Positions 9,328 to 18,320 are shown, numbered from the stretch's first letter. The stretch is DNA of 64,000 bases from an uncultured Woeseiaceae bacterium (GCA_947258565.1 CAMYJB010000014.1:1-64000); one strand, 5' to 3'. Numbers and translations: made by a program. The notes: generated by a model not told the origin, from the letters alone.

Positions 9328-9934
9328 CTTCCTCGATCAGCATTTGCAGGCGCTGCACGACACCTTGCGGGGGCACGTTCGGCGCGATCTTCGTCCAGTG
9401 CGCCGTGCGCACGTTCGCCGCCAGCATCTGCGTCGTATGCGCCTCGGGGTCGTCGGTGTAGGAGCCGAGCTTCTTCACGATGGTCGCGAGGTTGTCCGGG
9501 TTGCCCGTGATCCAGGTCCAGCCTTCGTGATCGGCGTCGTGCGTCTGCGCGAACTCCTTCATCGCGGCAGGAGTGTCGCGCGTAGGGTCGATGCTGATCG
9601 AGACGAAGTGCACGGACCTCCCGACTTCGCCACCCATCATGTCGCGAACGAAGGTCAGGTTCTTCGTCATCAACGGGCAGGCGCCCTGGCAGTTGGTGAA
9701 GATGAAGTTGATCGCGACGACCTTGTCCTTGAGGACATCGTCGTAGAAGTTCAGCCGACGGCCGTTCTGGTCGACGACTTCCAGGTTGGAGAAATAGTTC
9801 CTGGCTTTGGCCTCGGCGGCGACATTGCCGGCAGACGCGCTGCCGGCCAATGCGAAATTCGCGGCGGAGGCGCAACAAATCATTACGGCAAAGAAAGCGG
9901 ACCCGGCAAGCAGGTTATGAATTTTTTTGAACAC
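9314..9934 (-). CDS. SCO1/SenC family copper chaperone, second copy
   Basis: A 206-residue SCO-family protein with a signal peptide and a complete copper site: Cys82 and Cys86 in CQGAC and His166. It begins with GTG at 9934, preceded by GAGG. It is the first gene of a two-gene unit with the cytochrome/binding-protein fusion, mirroring the pair at 5477-7711. The CxxxC surroundings differ (FTNCQGAC against YTTCTTIC), so the copies are not recent. A perfect 14-bp palindrome lies 74 bases upstream. Confidence 0.85.
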   Translation of the reverse strand: MFKKIHNLLAGSAFFAVMICCASAANFALAGSASAGNVAAEAKARNYFSNLEVVDQNGRRLNFYDDVLKDKVVAINFIFTNCQGACPLMTKNLTFVRDMMGGEVGRSVHFVSISIDPTRDTPAAMKEFAQTHDADHEGWTWITGNPDNLATIVKKLGSYTDDPEAHTTQMLAANVRTAHWTKIAPNVPPQGVVQRLQMLIEEDAVN

Positions 9935-10007
9935 GCGGCGGCCTCGAATTGGTAATTCGGTGATTCCAGTCTAACGAAGGGGCGCCGGAAGGCTACTCTC
10001 AGGCCGA

Positions 10008-10021
10008 ACAGTTCGAACTGT
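10008..10021. promoter_or_regulatory. 14-bp perfect palindrome, possible operator
   Basis: ACAGTTCGAACTGT is fully symmetric. It lies between the end of the secretion operon and the start of the second SCO gene, about 74 bases upstream of the GTG. It has no loop or T run, which argues against a terminator and suits a dimeric repressor site. The regulator is unknown. Confidence 0.3.
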
Positions 10022-10048
10022 CCGAAAGATCAGGTCGCGAAGCCGGTG

Positions 10049-10552
10049 CTAGCGCCTGCGGCCGTTGCCGACCGGCTCGAGGGGGAGCTCGGTGCTCTGA
10101 TCGCCGTCGCGGCTGAAGCTCGCCGAGTTCGAGCTGAGCGCGTCGAGCGTCCAGCCCTCGTGCGATTCGCCCTCGGCGAGCTGGATAAGCCCGTTGCCAT
10201 TCAGATTACGTAATACGGCGACGCGCGAACCGCCTGCGATAGCGATGCCTTCCAGCTTGAGTCGCAATGGCGTGGGAGGCGCCTGAGCCGCTTCGGCGGG
10301 AGGCTCCGGCATGCGTCGGTCAATATAGAACAGCGGTCGCTCGAGCATGTCCACGAATTGCGAGACTGGCGGCGGCGTCAGCCTTGCATCCGAGAATGCC
10401 GGAAGCTTCGCGTCCCCAGCGCTTTCCGCCTCTTGCGTCGTGGCACTCGATTGCGGCGAGTAGAGAAGTTCGGCGGTGACGATGGCTGCAAGAAGAACGT
10501 TGGCGGCAATCAGGGCCCGCGTCGATCGGCTCATTCGGAACGCTCCGTTCAT
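10049..10552 (-). CDS. gspN: type II secretion protein N/C (XpsN-like)
   Basis: A 167-residue inner-membrane protein with one N-terminal membrane segment (about residues 12-28), a short linker, and a periplasmic domain carrying MLERPLFYIDRR, a motif typical of GspC/GspN homology regions. In the Xanthomonas xps operon the N gene takes the place of gspC and follows M, as here. It would link the inner-membrane platform to the GspD secretin. ATGA overlap with gspM, with GGGGAGG upstream of the ATG, supports the start. No separate gspC is present, so this is probably the C-equivalent. Confidence 0.65.
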   Translation of the reverse strand: MNGAFRMSRSTRALIAANVLLAAIVTAELLYSPQSSATTQEAESAGDAKLPAFSDARLTPPPVSQFVDMLERPLFYIDRRMPEPPAEAAQAPPTPLRLKLEGIAIAGGSRVAVLRNLNGNGLIQLAEGESHEGWTLDALSSNSASFSRDGDQSTELPLEPVGNGRRR

Positions 10553-11121
10553 GACGCCTCCCCGGGCATGTAGGCCACGAGTTCGAATTCCGCGTCCATC
10601 AGCCTCACCTGCGCCCGGGAACGGCCAATCATGTTATCGCGCAGTGCGACTTCGTCGACGAACATGTAAATATCGTCGGTCTCGATGTCGTAGAGGGACT
10701 GCAGGACCGCTTCGAGGTTACCGCGCAGTCGGACTTTGAGGGCAACGCGCAGGAAGCCCTGCTCCTCCGACACGGGCAGAAGCTGTGTGCTGAGTATCTG
10801 GGCTTTGTTACTGCCGGTGATGTTTTTAACGAGTCGCTGCAGCTCGGCGCCGGCAACGGCGCTGGTTTCGCTGCGCAGGTGATTTCCTGCAGTGCGCTGT
10901 TTCTGCAGCAGGGCCTGGTATTGCGGGAGCAGCTCCTCGTCGCGAGCGGCGATCTGCTGGTATCGCTGCAGGCGTTCGTGCGCCTCGTCGAGCGCCGCCT
11001 GGCGCGAGGCGTTGGCCATCCAGACCGGGCCCGCCGTGATCAGCGCAAACGCGATGACGAGGCCCGCGAGAATACCGACGGCGAGCTGCTTCTGCCGTTT
11101 CCTGTCGAGTTTCTCGATCAT
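10549..11121 (-). CDS. gspM: type II secretion protein M
   Basis: The 190-residue protein has a short basic cytoplasmic start, one membrane helix (about 16-36), a coiled-coil stretch and a ferredoxin-like periplasmic domain. This is the architecture of GspM (GspMb subgroup), which pairs with GspL in the inner-membrane platform. Both ends overlap neighbours by ATGA, consistent with strict co-translation. Sequence conservation in this family is low, so the call rests on size, topology and position between L and N. Confidence 0.8.
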   Translation of the reverse strand: MIEKLDRKRQKQLAVGILAGLVIAFALITAGPVWMANASRQAALDEAHERLQRYQQIAARDEELLPQYQALLQKQRTAGNHLRSETSAVAGAELQRLVKNITGSNKAQILSTQLLPVSEEQGFLRVALKVRLRGNLEAVLQSLYDIETDDIYMFVDEVALRDNMIGRSRAQVRLMDAEFELVAYMPGEAS

Positions 11122-12245
11122 TGCGGCTGCTCCTCTACGTCCGCGCGTTTCCTTGCGACCGTTGCGGTAATGTGAAACCGGTCATTGTCCGTGCCGGCAA
11201 TCTGCACCACGGGTGAGCTGAAGCGCGCGTTCTCGAACCACGGCGACGATTCGATAATTCTTATCAGCGACGACGAAGCCGATGACTGGCCCTGTATCTG
11301 CAGTTCGTCGCCCGACAGGTCGAGCCTCGCGATCCACGTGTGGTCCGGCAGGATACGGCTGACCTCGTCGATGAGTTCGACGATCATCACGTCCGAGGCC
11401 TTTTTCTCGACCAGGAACTGCGATGCCTCGGCCATCCTCTCGAGGTCCTGGCGCAGTTCCGCGCCTTGCCGCGCTTCGGCGGCGGCGACCTGCAGCTGCG
11501 CCTCGAGAACCTCGATCGCACGGTTCTTCTGCACGATCGGGATCGAGATGGCGGCAACGAGCAGCAAGGCCAGCAGCGCGGTCAGCGCGAGATTGACGCT
11601 CTTTACGTCCACGCGCCTCGCGCGGCGTTGCTCCTGCGGCAGCAGGTTTACGGGCTGCAGGTTTGCGTTGTCGCGCCGGCGGCAGGTAACGACGTCGGTC
11701 TTCATACCGAGGGAGTCAGTGCCCTCGAGGAGGGCGTCCACCGCCTCCCGCGGCGCATAAACGAGATCCACGGTGACCTTCTGGCGGGCGCTGTCGCGCC
11801 CGACGATCGTGTAGTCGTAGTAGACCTCGGACGCTTCGAACGGCGTGTGCAGGTCCATCTCGAAGCCGAGCACTTCGCGGAGATTCTCCTCGGCCGCGGT
11901 CGGCAGGCTGATGCGTCTCGCCAGCACCTTGCCGTCCGGCATCAGCAATATCGTCTGTTGTACCTCGCGCGGTATGTCGGCGTGCCCGGCGTCCCGCGTA
12001 TCCAGGGGCAGCCGCAGCACCTCGCGCTGGGCCGCGCGATTGCCGAGGCTCAGCAGGAGCTTGTCGCCGTCCACCTCGACATACAGTTTTTGCCGGCGCT
12101 GGGCGATCGCTTGCTGCAGGTTTTGCGGCAGCAACTCGATCAGCTCACCGCTCCACCAGCGCCAGAAACTGCGCAAGCGGCCGAGCAGGGGATCCGCATA
12201 GCGGATGCGCAGGGGCTGCAGCCTGCGTTGCACTGTCACGTTCAT
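11118..12245 (-). CDS. gspL: type II secretion protein L
   Basis: I place the start at the ATG at 12245, because AAGGAGG lies just upstream and it overlaps the gspK stop as ATGA; the frame is open further but the extension lacks a sensible start. The product is 375 residues: an actin-like cytoplasmic part, a membrane helix (about 196-215 of the protein) and a PilN/GspL-type periplasmic ferredoxin-like domain with a coiled coil. GspL recruits the GspE ATPase to the membrane and binds GspM. Confidence 0.85.
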   Translation of the reverse strand: MNVTVQRRLQPLRIRYADPLLGRLRSFWRWWSGELIELLPQNLQQAIAQRRQKLYVEVDGDKLLLSLGNRAAQREVLRLPLDTRDAGHADIPREVQQTILLMPDGKVLARRISLPTAAEENLREVLGFEMDLHTPFEASEVYYDYTIVGRDSARQKVTVDLVYAPREAVDALLEGTDSLGMKTDVVTCRRRDNANLQPVNLLPQEQRRARRVDVKSVNLALTALLALLLVAAISIPIVQKNRAIEVLEAQLQVAAAEARQGAELRQDLERMAEASQFLVEKKASDVMIVELIDEVSRILPDHTWIARLDLSGDELQIQGQSSASSSLIRIIESSPWFENARFSSPVVQIAGTDNDRFHITATVARKRADVEEQPQ

Positions 12246-13123
12246 CCCTGACCTCCTTCCCGCGGCGGGAATTCGACCCGCGGCGGCTCGCGCCACTCGA
12301 GTACCGAGTACGGCGACTGCGATGCACGCGATATTTCAATGACGGCCTCGATCGCGGCGACCGTGCCGGACGTGCCCGACGCGCTCGCGTAAATGTGGAA
12401 CGTGCCGTTTCGCGGGCCGCTCTTTCTGCCGTCCTCGTTTTCCGAATCGGCGGTTGGCACTTCCTCGCTCGTCAGCGCGGCGATCAGTGCGGGCGGCGCG
12501 TATTCGAGGTTCAGACCGCCGCGGCCCGAATGCACGGTGACAAACGGCGAGAGCCGGTCGTACAGCGCCTGGCTCATGCCGGGCAGGTACTTCAGTTCGT
12601 CCACGGCTTCGAAGGTGCCGTCGCGTGACGACCAGGCAACGCCGGCAGCGATGTAGTCGTCGTCCTCGAAGCCATGGAGACGCGTCATGTCGTCCCTGTC
12701 ACGCCAGTCGAGGATGGCGGCGACGAGGTCGCGCCGTGCCGTCTCGTCGACGCCGCAGGCCTCGAGTGCGGCACCGAGGAGTTCCGGCTTCGCGGCATTG
12801 AGGTCGATGAAACCGGTGGCGTCGCGGATCGCTATCGTGATGACGTCCTCGCCGATCCGGACGCTGAACAGGCTGCCGTCGACGGGCAGCTTCCTGTCGG
12901 AATCCGCCGCCAGCATCTCGAGGATCACGTGGTTGATGCCGGCTTCGGCAAGCGCACGCGCCTTCGCCGACTGCACCTGTCGCGACGCGAGCGTGGTGTC
13001 GGTGTGAACGTTACGCGAGTGGCCTGCGGCCATGATGCTGAGCAGCACCACCAGCCATAGCACGACAATGAGCGCCATGCCGTCCTGTTGGCGTCGCAGC
13101 GTCGTTGCCCGGTTACCGCTCAC
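12242..13123 (-). CDS. gspK: type II secretion minor pseudopilin K
   Basis: The 293-residue protein has a prepilin-like start with Gly before Met (QDGMALIVVLWLVVLLSI) and lacks the usual Glu at position 5, a hallmark of GspK. A large globular part with helix-hairpin-helix-like segments (TGFIDLNAAKPELL, VDELKYLPGM) follows, as in GspK. It forms the tip of the pseudopilus with GspI and GspJ. It overlaps gspJ and gspL by four bases each. Confidence 0.9.
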   Translation of the reverse strand: MSGNRATTLRRQQDGMALIVVLWLVVLLSIMAAGHSRNVHTDTTLASRQVQSAKARALAEAGINHVILEMLAADSDRKLPVDGSLFSVRIGEDVITIAIRDATGFIDLNAAKPELLGAALEACGVDETARRDLVAAILDWRDRDDMTRLHGFEDDDYIAAGVAWSSRDGTFEAVDELKYLPGMSQALYDRLSPFVTVHSGRGGLNLEYAPPALIAALTSEEVPTADSENEDGRKSGPRNGTFHIYASASGTSGTVAAIEAVIEISRASQSPYSVLEWREPPRVEFPPREGGQG

Positions 13124-13773
13124 GAGGCATCACCCGAGCGCAACGTGTAGAAAAGGTCCGGCCAGCCCGCGCCGCCGAATTCCGTGCGGGTGCGGATGCG
13201 GATCGCGCTCGGCAGCCGCTCGGCGTCGTCGCGCCAGACCGGCGTCCAGTCGGGCAGGTCTTTGTCCGTTTCAGCGCCGAAATATTCGAACTCGACAGTC
13301 TCGAAGCTCGCCGTCAGTACCATCGGCGCGGTTGAACGAATCGCCTCGAAGCGCTCGCTGCCGGGGTCGAACGGCGCGTACGAGAGCGTCAGCACTTCGC
13401 GGCCATCGTCGGTGCGTCTCGCCGCGAGCGTGTAGATCATGAACCCGGCGCCGCGCGAGTAGAGCGGGGCAGGTGCGACGAAGCGCAGGTTTTTCTGGTC
13501 GGCGGCGAACGCCAGGCGCTCATCCTTGCCTTCGCCGATCGTCATGTGCGGGAGCTGCGCGAACTGGCGCCGCAGGAAGTCCGACACGGCGCGCATTTCC
13601 TCGGTGGTATCGGCGCGCACGACGCCCGCGGTCGTGCTCTTGCTGGCGATGCGCACGGCGCCCATCGACACCGTCATGAACAGCGTGAGGATCATGATTG
13701 CCACGAGCAGTTCGATGAGCGTGAAACCACCGCTCGCCGTTCTCCCCGGCAATTGTCTCGGCTGCTGCTTCAC
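13120..13773 (-). CDS. gspJ: type II secretion minor pseudopilin J
   Basis: The start is chosen as the GTG at 13773, giving a GTGA overlap with the gspI stop and a GGAGG nine bases upstream; the longer open frame upstream is the shadow of gspI. The 217-residue prepilin has the processing site GGFTLIELLVAIMIL with Gly -1, Phe +1 and Glu +5, so it should be cut and methylated by the prepilin peptidase. It is a tip component with GspI and GspK. No prepilin peptidase gene is in this window. Confidence 0.9.
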   Translation of the reverse strand: MKQQPRQLPGRTASGGFTLIELLVAIMILTLFMTVSMGAVRIASKSTTAGVVRADTTEEMRAVSDFLRRQFAQLPHMTIGEGKDERLAFAADQKNLRFVAPAPLYSRGAGFMIYTLAARRTDDGREVLTLSYAPFDPGSERFEAIRSTAPMVLTASFETVEFEYFGAETDKDLPDWTPVWRDDAERLPSAIRIRTRTEFGGAGWPDLFYTLRSGDAS

Positions 13774-14195
13774 GACCCGATGCCTCCCTCGCTGCGAAGC
13801 CGAATGGTACTTAGCCCCACGCTGCGGGTGTTGTCGCCGTTCGGCCACTCGACCGTCACCGTCACGCGATAGGCATCGACGCCTTTCGCCGTTGCGCGAT
13901 AGCCTGGCCACGGCTCGTAGTCCTGCACGTTGACCGTCCACTTGAAGCGTTCGCCCTCGGTGCCGGCGGTTTCTCCCGGTGTCAGCGGTATGTCGATGCC
14001 GGTGGCGGCAAGCCGCGACTCGGCGATCAGCGTTGCGGTCGCATAGTTCGATGAGACGGAGACGTTGCGCAGGCCGCCGGAGAAAATACGCAGGAGGACG
14101 GTTAGCGCCAGCGCCAGGATCATGAAGGCGACGAGTACCTCGATCAGCGTGTAGCCCGATTGCCGGACATCACGTTGCCGGCGATCAGATCGCAT
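13770..14195 (-). CDS. gspI: type II secretion minor pseudopilin I
   Basis: A 141-residue prepilin with the cleavage motif SGYTLIEVLVAFMIL (Glu +5 present) and a short globular domain, the usual size for GspI. It nucleates the pseudopilus tip. It overlaps gspH by 11 bases and gspJ by four, in the standard H-I-J order. Confidence 0.9.
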   Translation of the reverse strand: MRSDRRQRDVRQSGYTLIEVLVAFMILALALTVLLRIFSGGLRNVSVSSNYATATLIAESRLAATGIDIPLTPGETAGTEGERFKWTVNVQDYEPWPGYRATAKGVDAYRVTVTVEWPNGDNTRSVGLSTIRLRSEGGIGS

Positions 14196-14703
14196 CGTCC
14201 TTTACCTGCGTCACGCTGGCGCCGCCGAAGAGCCAGTCGACTTTGACGACGTAGCCGCCGCCGTCCTCGGGGCCGAGGCGGACGTCGAGCCCGCTCGAAC
14301 TTCCGTCGGGGTAGAACCGCAACGTAACGGGCTCCTCGCGGCCGAAAGAAGATTGCCCCGCGACACGACGTGTCTCACTGACGTAGCCGCTGCGTTCTTG
14401 GATGACGAGCGCCATGCCACGGGGCAAAACTGTAGGGTGCGAGTCCGCGATCGCGTACGATGCGGACTCGAGGTCGAACACGACATCGACCGGGGTGCTC
14501 TGGCTGATCGCGAGATTCCTGGCGTCACGTAAGGTCGACGCCATGTCGAATGCGGCTACTCTCGCTTTCGTGCCGGGCACCACGGCCGACACCGCTGCCG
14601 GCACCAGCGCCACCAGCATGCCCGCAATCGCGAGCACGACCAGCAGCTCCAGCAACGTAAAGCCGGCTGTTTTGAAAATCGGGTTGTTGCGTGTCGTTAC
14701 CAA
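14185..14703 (-). CDS. gspH: type II secretion minor pseudopilin H
   Basis: The prepilin motif AGFTLLELLVVLAIAG (Glu +5) is followed by a beta-rich domain; length is 172 residues. The only start that gives a sensible leader is TTG at 14703, inside the end of gspG, so translation is likely coupled to gspG. GspH caps or joins the major pseudopilin shaft to the I-J-K tip. Confidence 0.85.
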   Translation of the reverse strand: MVTTRNNPIFKTAGFTLLELLVVLAIAGMLVALVPAAVSAVVPGTKARVAAFDMASTLRDARNLAISQSTPVDVVFDLESASYAIADSHPTVLPRGMALVIQERSGYVSETRRVAGQSSFGREEPVTLRFYPDGSSSGLDVRLGPEDGGGYVVKVDWLFGGASVTQVKDDAI

Positions 14704-15131
14704 CTCACTACGTCCGTGTCTTCGCCTTCACCACCGTCGGCGTTGTCGCGGCCCAGCGAATACAGGTCGTAGTCGCCGTTCTGGCCCGGTGCGCGGTAGT
14801 GGTAATCGTTGCCCCAGGGATCCGTGGGGATGTCTTTCTTCTTGAGGTAAGGGCCGTTCCAGTTGTCGACGCCGGTCGGTTCGACCGACAGCGCCGTAAG
14901 GCCTTCTTCGGTCGTCGGGTAGCGCCCGACCTCGAGGTGGAACAGGTCCAGGCCTGCGCCCAATTCCTCGATCTGCAGCTGCGCGGTGTCGGTCTTGGCG
15001 CCACCGAGGTACTTCAGGACGCGCGGGCCGACGAGCCCGGCGAGCAGCCCGAGGATGAGCAGGACGACGAGCAGTTCGATCAGCGTAAAGCCGAACTGGC
15101 GTCGTGGTTTGTGTTGTCTCGTGTGCGGCAT
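14697..15131 (-). CDS. gspG: type II secretion major pseudopilin G
   Basis: The start at 15131 is supported by GGAGG eight bases upstream; the longer open frame is antisense or shadow to gspF. The 144-residue prepilin has FGFTLIELLVVLLILG with Gly -1 and Glu +5. The C-terminal part carries the GspG signatures PTTEEGL, DPWGNDYHY and a calcium-loop-like region. It polymerises into the pseudopilus that pushes folded substrates through GspD. Confidence 0.95.
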   Translation of the reverse strand: MPHTRQHKPRRQFGFTLIELLVVLLILGLLAGLVGPRVLKYLGGAKTDTAQLQIEELGAGLDLFHLEVGRYPTTEEGLTALSVEPTGVDNWNGPYLKKKDIPTDPWGNDYHYRAPGQNGDYDLYSLGRDNADGGEGEDTDVVSW

Positions 15132-15148
15132 CGTCTTCTTCCTCCGAA

Positions 15149-16360
15149 TCAGATCACGAGTTCGTTTATGGAAAGGATCGCGACCAGGATCGAAATGATC
15201 ACGGCGGCAATGACGACACCGAGCACCAGGATCAGCATGGGCTCGAGCAGCGTCATCGTGCGTTTGATGGTCACCTGTGTATCGCGGTCGAAGGTCTCGG
15301 CGACCTTGGCGAGTATCGATTCGAGTTCGCCGGATTCCTCGCCGACGCGGATCATGTGCGTGGCGAAGGAGGGGAAATGGGGGACTTCTGCAAGCGGATC
15401 CGCGAGGCTCTGGCCTTCCTTGAGCTGGCCGGTCACTTTCTCGATGCCGCTCGCCAGCACGCGGTTGCCCATCGTGTCCTTGACGATGGTGAGCGCCTTC
15501 AGAAGCGGTATGCCGTTGTGCAGCAGCGTGCTCAGCGTGTGCGCGAAACGCGCCACTTCCATTTTCACGACGATCACGCCGAGAAACGGGGTCTGTAACA
15601 GCCAGGCGTGCCACTTGTAGGCGCTCTTCGGGTCCGCAAGCTGCCGGCGTACGAACCACAGCGCGCCGGCTGCGAGCACGACCAGCATCCAGCCATACGC
15701 TTGTACGGTCTCGCCGACCGCGATCGTGATACGGGTGGACAACGGCAGTGCCTGGCCCATGCCGTCGAACATTTGCGTGAACTGTGGCACGACGTAGCCG
15801 AGCAGGATGAAAATCGAGACGATGGCGACGACGACGAGGATCGCCGGGTACATCAGGGCGGAGGACAGCGTGCTGCGCATCTCCTTCGCGCTTTCCATGT
15901 GATCGGCGAGCCGCTCCAGTACCACCTCGAGCGCGCCGCCGGACTCGCCGGCCCGCAGCAGGCTCAGGTAGAAGCGGCTGAAGACGGCGTCCTGCGCTGC
16001 CATGGCATCGGCGAGCGTCGAACCTTCCTTCACGCGGTCGCGAACGTTCTCGAGCATCTCTGTGAGTGCATCGCTGTCCGCCAGCGAGGTCAGTATCCCC
16101 AGCGCGCGATCGAGTGGCAGCCCGGCCGCGAGCAGCGTGCTGAGCTCGCGGGTGACGTCGCCGACCTGGTCGTCCGTGATGCGCTCGCGGCGCAGCCGGA
16201 AGCTGCGGCGCTTTGTCTTTGCCGCCGACTCGTCGACGCGGATCGGCACGTGGCCCAGCGACTGCAGCTTCGCGATCACGTGCTCGCGCGTCAGCCCCGT
16301 CAGCACGCCGTCGATGATTTCACCGCTCGTGGTCGCCGCCTTGTACTGGAATACCGTCAT
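15149..16360 (-). CDS. gspF: type II secretion inner-membrane platform protein F
   Basis: A 403-residue polytopic protein with two copies of the GspF/PilC helical domain (about residues 70-193 and 270-395) and hydrophobic segments after each, matching the normal family length of about 400. GspF sits at the centre of the inner-membrane platform and couples GspE ATP hydrolysis to pseudopilus growth. It overlaps gspE by ATGA. Confidence 0.95.
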   Translation of the reverse strand: MTVFQYKAATTSGEIIDGVLTGLTREHVIAKLQSLGHVPIRVDESAAKTKRRSFRLRRERITDDQVGDVTRELSTLLAAGLPLDRALGILTSLADSDALTEMLENVRDRVKEGSTLADAMAAQDAVFSRFYLSLLRAGESGGALEVVLERLADHMESAKEMRSTLSSALMYPAILVVVAIVSIFILLGYVVPQFTQMFDGMGQALPLSTRITIAVGETVQAYGWMLVVLAAGALWFVRRQLADPKSAYKWHAWLLQTPFLGVIVVKMEVARFAHTLSTLLHNGIPLLKALTIVKDTMGNRVLASGIEKVTGQLKEGQSLADPLAEVPHFPSFATHMIRVGEESGELESILAKVAETFDRDTQVTIKRTMTLLEPMLILVLGVVIAAVIISILVAILSINELVI

Positions 16361-18126
16361 GCTCCGCCCCCGTCCTTGCCCGTGGCGGGTTCGGGCGTGA
16401 CACGCAGCACTTCCTCAATGGTAGTGAGCCCGGCGGCTGCTTTCTGCAGGCCGTCGTCGCGCATCGTGATCATGCCCTGCTCGGCGGCAAGGCGCGCGAT
16501 GTCGCCGACGTCGCAGCGCTTCAGCACGAGGTCGCGGATCTCGTTGGACATCATCAGGATCTCGAGGATGGCCAGCCGACCGGAGTAGCCGATGCCGCCG
16601 CAGCGCTCACAGCCGACCGGCTTGTAAAGCGTGATATTGCCGTCGTCCGCAAAGCGGTCGAGGCCCCAGCGCTCGACGACTTCGTCGATCGGCGTGTATT
16701 CCTCGCGGCACTCGGTGCAGAGCGTGCGCACGAGGCGCTGGGCCTGGATCGCGGTCACGGCGGAGGTCAGCAGGTAGTCCTGCACGCCCATGTCCAGCAG
16801 GCGCATCACGCTGCCGGCTGCGTCGTTGGTGTGTAGCGTCGACAGCACGAGGTGGCCTGTCAGGGCCGACTGCACGGCAATCTGCGCCGTCTCGGTGTCG
16901 CGCATCTCGCCGATCATGATCACGTCGGGGTCCTGCCGGACGATCGACCGGAGGGCGTTTGCAAAGGTGAGACCAATTTGAGGTTTCACCTGCATCTGAT
17001 TGATTCCCCTAATGTTATATTCGACCGGATCCTCGACCGTGATGATCATGCGCTCGGGCTGGTTGAGGTGCGTCAACGCGGCGTACAGGGTCGTCGACTT
17101 GCCGCTGCCGGTCGGGCCGGTGACGAGCAGGATGCCGTGCGGCGTCGCCAGCACGTCGTGCATCGCCTTTACCTGCGAGTCGTTGAAGCCCAGCGAAACA
17201 AAGTCCATCGCCACCGCGTCACGCTGCAGCAGGCGCATGACGACGGACTCGCCGTACATCGTGGGCACGGTCGAAACGCGCAGGTCGTATTCGACGCCGC
17301 GCACGCGTTGCTTGAAGCGGCCGTCCTGGGCGAGGCGCCGCTCGGCGATGTTCAGGTTGGCCATGATCTTGACGCGCGAGATGACCGCGGCGGCCGACTG
17401 CATGGGCGGGGAGTCGACCTCGCGCAGCAGTCCGTCGATGCGATAGCGGACCTTGAGCTGGCCTTCGAAGGGTTCGATGTGGATGTCCGAGGCGCCGCTC
17501 TCGGCGGCCCTGTGGATGAGCTGGTTGACGAGCTTGATCACCGGCGCTTCGCCGGCGAGTTCCTTGAGCTGCTCGACGTCGTCGAGGTACTGGGCTGCAA
17601 CCACGTCGGTGCCGGCGGATCCGGGTGCGCCGTTCTTGCCGTCGAATAGCTGCTCGAGCGCGTACTCGATCTCGGAGGGCACGCCCAGGCGCGGCGCGAC
17701 GCTCTTCCCGCTGCGGAGTTTCAACGCATCGATGACGTAGTCGTCGAGCGGGTCGGCCATCACGACCGACAGGGTGTCGTCGTTCTCGTCGAGGATGAGC
17801 GCCTTGTTCTTTTTCAGGAAACGCTCGGTTACCTCGGTGCCGTCCGGCCGCTCGTCCGGGTATTCGCTGCGGTCGACCAGTTCCAGGTTGAGCTGCGACG
17901 CAAGGCTGTCAGCAACGTCTCTTTCGGAAACGAGACCGAGTTTCACGAGGATGGAGCCGATACGCTCCCAGTCGGCCTGCTCGCGTTGCAGGCGCAGCGC
18001 CCGGTCGACGTCGCTGGTGTCGAGTTTGCCAGCATCGACGAGCAGCCCGCACAAGGGCGGCTGCTCTGGTGTGCCTACGGCTACTAATCGCGCAGGCCCG
18101 ACTGTATCTGCGGCTAGGGTGGTCAT
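16357..18126 (-). CDS. gspE: type II secretion ATPase E
   Basis: The 589-residue ATPase has an N-terminal MshEN/GspE-N domain, a PAS-like N2 domain, and a RecA-like core with Walker A GPTGSGKS near residue 337, an Asp box and the Walker B-type LRSIVRQDPDVIMIGE region. A tetracysteine zinc motif (CTEC near 470, CERC near 505) is intact, typical for GspE. It powers the secretion machine from the cytoplasm. It is the first gene of the minus-strand operon and faces gspD across 194 bases. Confidence 0.95.
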   Translation of the reverse strand: MTTLAADTVGPARLVAVGTPEQPPLCGLLVDAGKLDTSDVDRALRLQREQADWERIGSILVKLGLVSERDVADSLASQLNLELVDRSEYPDERPDGTEVTERFLKKNKALILDENDDTLSVVMADPLDDYVIDALKLRSGKSVAPRLGVPSEIEYALEQLFDGKNGAPGSAGTDVVAAQYLDDVEQLKELAGEAPVIKLVNQLIHRAAESGASDIHIEPFEGQLKVRYRIDGLLREVDSPPMQSAAAVISRVKIMANLNIAERRLAQDGRFKQRVRGVEYDLRVSTVPTMYGESVVMRLLQRDAVAMDFVSLGFNDSQVKAMHDVLATPHGILLVTGPTGSGKSTTLYAALTHLNQPERMIITVEDPVEYNIRGINQMQVKPQIGLTFANALRSIVRQDPDVIMIGEMRDTETAQIAVQSALTGHLVLSTLHTNDAAGSVMRLLDMGVQDYLLTSAVTAIQAQRLVRTLCTECREEYTPIDEVVERWGLDRFADDGNITLYKPVGCERCGGIGYSGRLAILEILMMSNEIRDLVLKRCDVGDIARLAAEQGMITMRDDGLQKAAAGLTTIEEVLRVTPEPATGKDGGGA

Positions 18127-18320
18127 CGGGCGCCACTTCTTCTAGTTTCTTGTAGTCGATGATCATGCTAGCGCCCGGCGGCCTGCCAGTAACCGGTCAA
18201 CAGGACTGATCGAAACTGGACTTAATGTAGGAATTTAAAGGGAAAAACCTGATCGAAAGTCGGGTGTGCCGGCCGCGGCGACGGGGTAGTCTGGGTTGAC
18301 ACTGAACGTAGCCCATAATT
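18127..18320. promoter_or_regulatory. divergent gspE/gspD control region with a 10-bp direct repeat
   Basis: Both secretion units must start here. CTGATCGAAA occurs twice in the same direction (18206-18215 and 18249-18258), 43 bases apart, close to four helical turns, which is a plausible arrangement for a paired regulator site. The second copy is part of a small hairpin with a GAAA loop (about 18248-18262). TTGACA at 18296-18301 matches a -35 box, but no well-spaced -10 precedes the gspD start, so promoters are not assigned. Confidence 0.35.

Noticed and set aside
15132..15659. N-terminal extension of gspG
   Set aside because: The extension runs antisense-like through gspF; a good ribosome binding site and the prepilin leader begin at 15131.
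18238..18300. Resemblance to a c-di-GMP class I riboswitch in the gspD leader
   Set aside because: A GAAA-loop hairpin follows AAAAACC, but the conserved GACGCAAAGCC-type core is absent. I keep only the hairpin.
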